From positions 1-61,190 of the forward strand of contig DUAE01000049.1 of NCBI GenBank assembly GCA_012960975.1: a DNA stretch of 61,190 nucleotides, written 5' to 3'. Source of the stretch: Candidatus Poseidoniales archaeon. GTDB taxonomy: Archaea; Thermoplasmatota; Poseidoniia; Poseidoniales; Thalassarchaeaceae. The notes beneath the pieces were generated by a model. It saw only the letters and a list, made by a program, of their open reading frames with translations. It was not told where the DNA came from and did not search any database. A program made the position numbers and the translations under genes. The first letter of the stretch is position 1. The number at the start of each line of letters is the position of its first letter. Shown one piece after another: positions 59,547 through 61,190 of this stretch.

Positions 59547-61190
59547 ATGATTCGTCGCCGCAGAATTATGTCTCGCACGGCGGCGATTTTACAAACGACT
59601 TTGATTTTAATATCAACCATAGCAATTTTTTCCTCATCAATGGTATTTGCTGACACCAATGATACTATTACCATCGATTCGGATACTATTTGGGAAAATG
59701 ACGAATCAATTACTGGTTTAATCTCAATTGTCGATGGAGGTAGCCTGACGATTAATAACGCGGAGATTACCATGATGGCTGGCTCAAGTATCGAAATTGC
59801 AGAAGGAGGCAGTCTACGACTCGATTCATCAATACTAAACGCAAATTCTCCTCCAACATCCCTGATCTCATCAACATATTGGGATGAAGAAAATCGTTCC
59901 CGTATTCTAATTCCACGGGGAGACTATAATGAATCATTCGACGCCACTTTATTTCCAGTCGATGGGCTCTCATTTGATGGAGCACATGCATATATCGAAG
60001 GTAGTGAACCAATCGAGATGAATGGGGGGGAATATACCCTCTCATTCCCTGCAGGAACAGAGGATATTTGGGTAGGATTAACGGCCTTTGGATTCGCTCC
60101 AGTGACCCTATCTAAGATTCAGACAATGATGTCTACAGGCACCTTAATCGATGAATTGCTAGGTAGTGAATTAGAATATCACAATATGATGATTGAGGGC
60201 GATGCAGGTTTTACGATTGATTCATCTGGAAATATCGAAATAATTGCATCAACTATGCAAAGTGGGCAAATAAATTCTGATGGCTCGATTATAATCGATG
60301 ATTCTGCTATTGAAAATAGTGCTCCAATAAATTTAGTTTCTAATTCAGCAGAAATTGACATCAGAGGATTTTCAACACTTTCTGGAAGTCACGATGACCA
60401 CTATGTCAGAGCATTTCCCGAATCCGTCATACAGTGGGGAGATAATGTAGAAACGAGTGTAGATATTATCGATCGATGGGAAAGGCGAATCAGTGGTCAA
60501 TCGATACATTTCGATGCGATAGGCGTTTTCTATAGTATAGTAGGAGAGAGCCCAATTGGAGATTTTGAATTTAACAATGTAAGTGGAGACGATGGAGTTT
60601 CATACATTGTTGGAGGGGAAGAAAGAGTTATCGAAATTGGCTGGGCAGACGGCAGTGTTACCAAAGAAAATACGAATATAATAATCACATCGTACAGAAC
60701 TGCTTGGAATCCAGAAACACTTGAAAATGATATCGGAAATTATGGTCCACAAACGATGCCTCTAACTTGGGACAAACAAGTAATAATTGATTCAAACATC
60801 CCTGATATCCAATGGGAATCCCTCGACATTGTAGGAGAAGTTACTGAAAGCTCGACTGTACACTCTGTTCCAATTCTTGCTCGATTGGCAAACCGTGGAA
60901 CGGCTCCAGCTAATTTTTTCTTCACCTGTGACATCACAGAAAACGGTGAAGCAGCAGATATTGGAGGATATCAAAATGCAGTCATTGATGCAGGAGAATC
61001 TATCGAAATTTCATTTGGTTGGAGAAATGCAAACCAAGGTAATGCAAGCCTGACCTGTCGCATTTTAACTCCGACTCAACTAGTCGATGATGATGCATAC
61101 GGTGGAGGCTTGAGAACTACTAGTGTAATTACATGGATGAAACCGGTTGAAGAAGAAAGTATAACGATAATTCCCATCCTTATCGCCACG
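59547..61190 (+). CDS. Exported beta-rich surface protein, C-terminal part outside the window
   Basis: An open frame of 548 codons runs from ATG 59547 to the last base without a stop. ATG 59568 gives a tighter signal peptide (MSRTAAILQ followed by TLILISTIAIFSSS). Residues about 45-300 contain repeated short strands (VDGGSLTINNAEI, AEGGSLRLDSSIL, DSSGNIEIIASTM, NSDGSIIIDDSAI) like a beta-helix or beta-solenoid. Residues about 420-530 form a CARDB-like domain (VPILARLANRGTAPANFFFTCD; DAGESIEISFGW). The last residues (SITIIPILIAT) look like the start of a transmembrane helix, so the protein probably ends soon after the edge. It is divergent from carS with a gap of about 95 bp. Confidence 0.8.
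   Translation, partial: MIRRRRIMSRTAAILQTTLILISTIAIFSSSMVFADTNDTITIDSDTIWENDESITGLISIVDGGSLTINNAEITMMAGSSIEIAEGGSLRLDSSILNANSPPTSLISSTYWDEENRSRILIPRGDYNESFDATLFPVDGLSFDGAHAYIEGSEPIEMNGGEYTLSFPAGTEDIWVGLTAFGFAPVTLSKIQTMMSTGTLIDELLGSELEYHNMMIEGDAGFTIDSSGNIEIIASTMQSGQINSDGSIIIDDSAIENSAPINLVSNSAEIDIRGFSTLSGSHDDHYVRAFPESVIQWGDNVETSVDIIDRWERRISGQSIHFDAIGVFYSIVGESPIGDFEFNNVSGDDGVSYIVGGEERVIEIGWADGSVTKENTNIIITSYRTAWNPETLENDIGNYGPQTMPLTWDKQVIIDSNIPDIQWESLDIVGEVTESSTVHSVPILARLANRGTAPANFFFTCDITENGEAADIGGYQNAVIDAGESIEISFGWRNANQGNASLTCRILTPTQLVDDDAYGGGLRTTSVITWMKPVEEESITIIPILIAT

Overview
The window looks like part of an archaeal chromosome. The likeliest source is a planktonic relative of Thermoplasmata (Marine Group II, Ca. 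Poseidoniales, or a close sister). This rests on family recognition by eye, not on a search. The archaeal core genes include type II glyceraldehyde-3-phosphate dehydrogenase, RNase P protein Rpr2/Rnp4, archaeosine synthase ArcS, CDP-archaeol synthase CarS, an AglB/STT3 oligosaccharyltransferase, archaeal-type GluRS and PheT, and archaeal S15. The 23S rRNA gene stands alone with its own leader and promoter and no 16S gene beside it, as in Thermoplasmata. DNA is moderately AT-rich and coding density is very high, with many genes abutting or overlapping by a few bases.

Layout. 1-2540: most of a 23S rRNA gene (minus strand, 3' end outside the window), its hairpin-rich leader and a TATA-like promoter near 2806. 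3.0-5.8 kb: an ArsB/NhaD-type ion transporter, then a compact adk-rnp4-yhbY operon read leftward. 5.9-10.7 kb: a 1597-residue subtilisin-like surface protease. 10.7-15.2 kb: gap, divergent from a GXGXG/glutamate-synthase-like protein and pheT. 15.2-23 kb: an anchored SGNH-hydrolase-like surface protein, rnhB, gltX and a membrane/zinc-ribbon protein. 23-32.9 kb: a degenerate RecJ/DHH-like protein, rps15, arcS, an exported protein, dnaJ, a second membrane/zinc-ribbon protein, a UPF0201 protein, a pyroglutamyl-peptidase-Nudix fusion and two small unknowns. 33.0-38.8 kb: a 1911-residue secreted calcium-repeat (TSP3-like) protein. 38.9-39.8 kb: an MBL-fold hydrolase.

39.8-59.5 kb is a co-directional minus-strand run. 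Read 5' to 3' it is carS, purD, a giant AglB (3145 residues, of which about 1750 form a beta-domain extension), a membrane-tethered subtilisin, a 1404-residue beta-helix surface protein, and a winged-helix/STAND ATPase/TPR regulator. Near-identical inverted repeats (CGAGCC-N3/4-GGCTCG) lie just upstream of aglB and of the beta-helix gene. This block is the strongest candidate here for an undescribed system: surface-protein glycosylation coupled to proteolysis and adhesion. The coupling is inferred from gene order and domains. The right edge cuts through another exported protein on the plus strand (59547 to beyond 61190), open to the last base.

Overall theme: housekeeping genes for translation, RNA processing and central carbon metabolism alternate with very large exported proteins built from Ig/CARDB-like beta domains, mostly with one membrane anchor at the C-terminus. 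I see no insertion sequences, CRISPR arrays, tRNA genes or phage genes.
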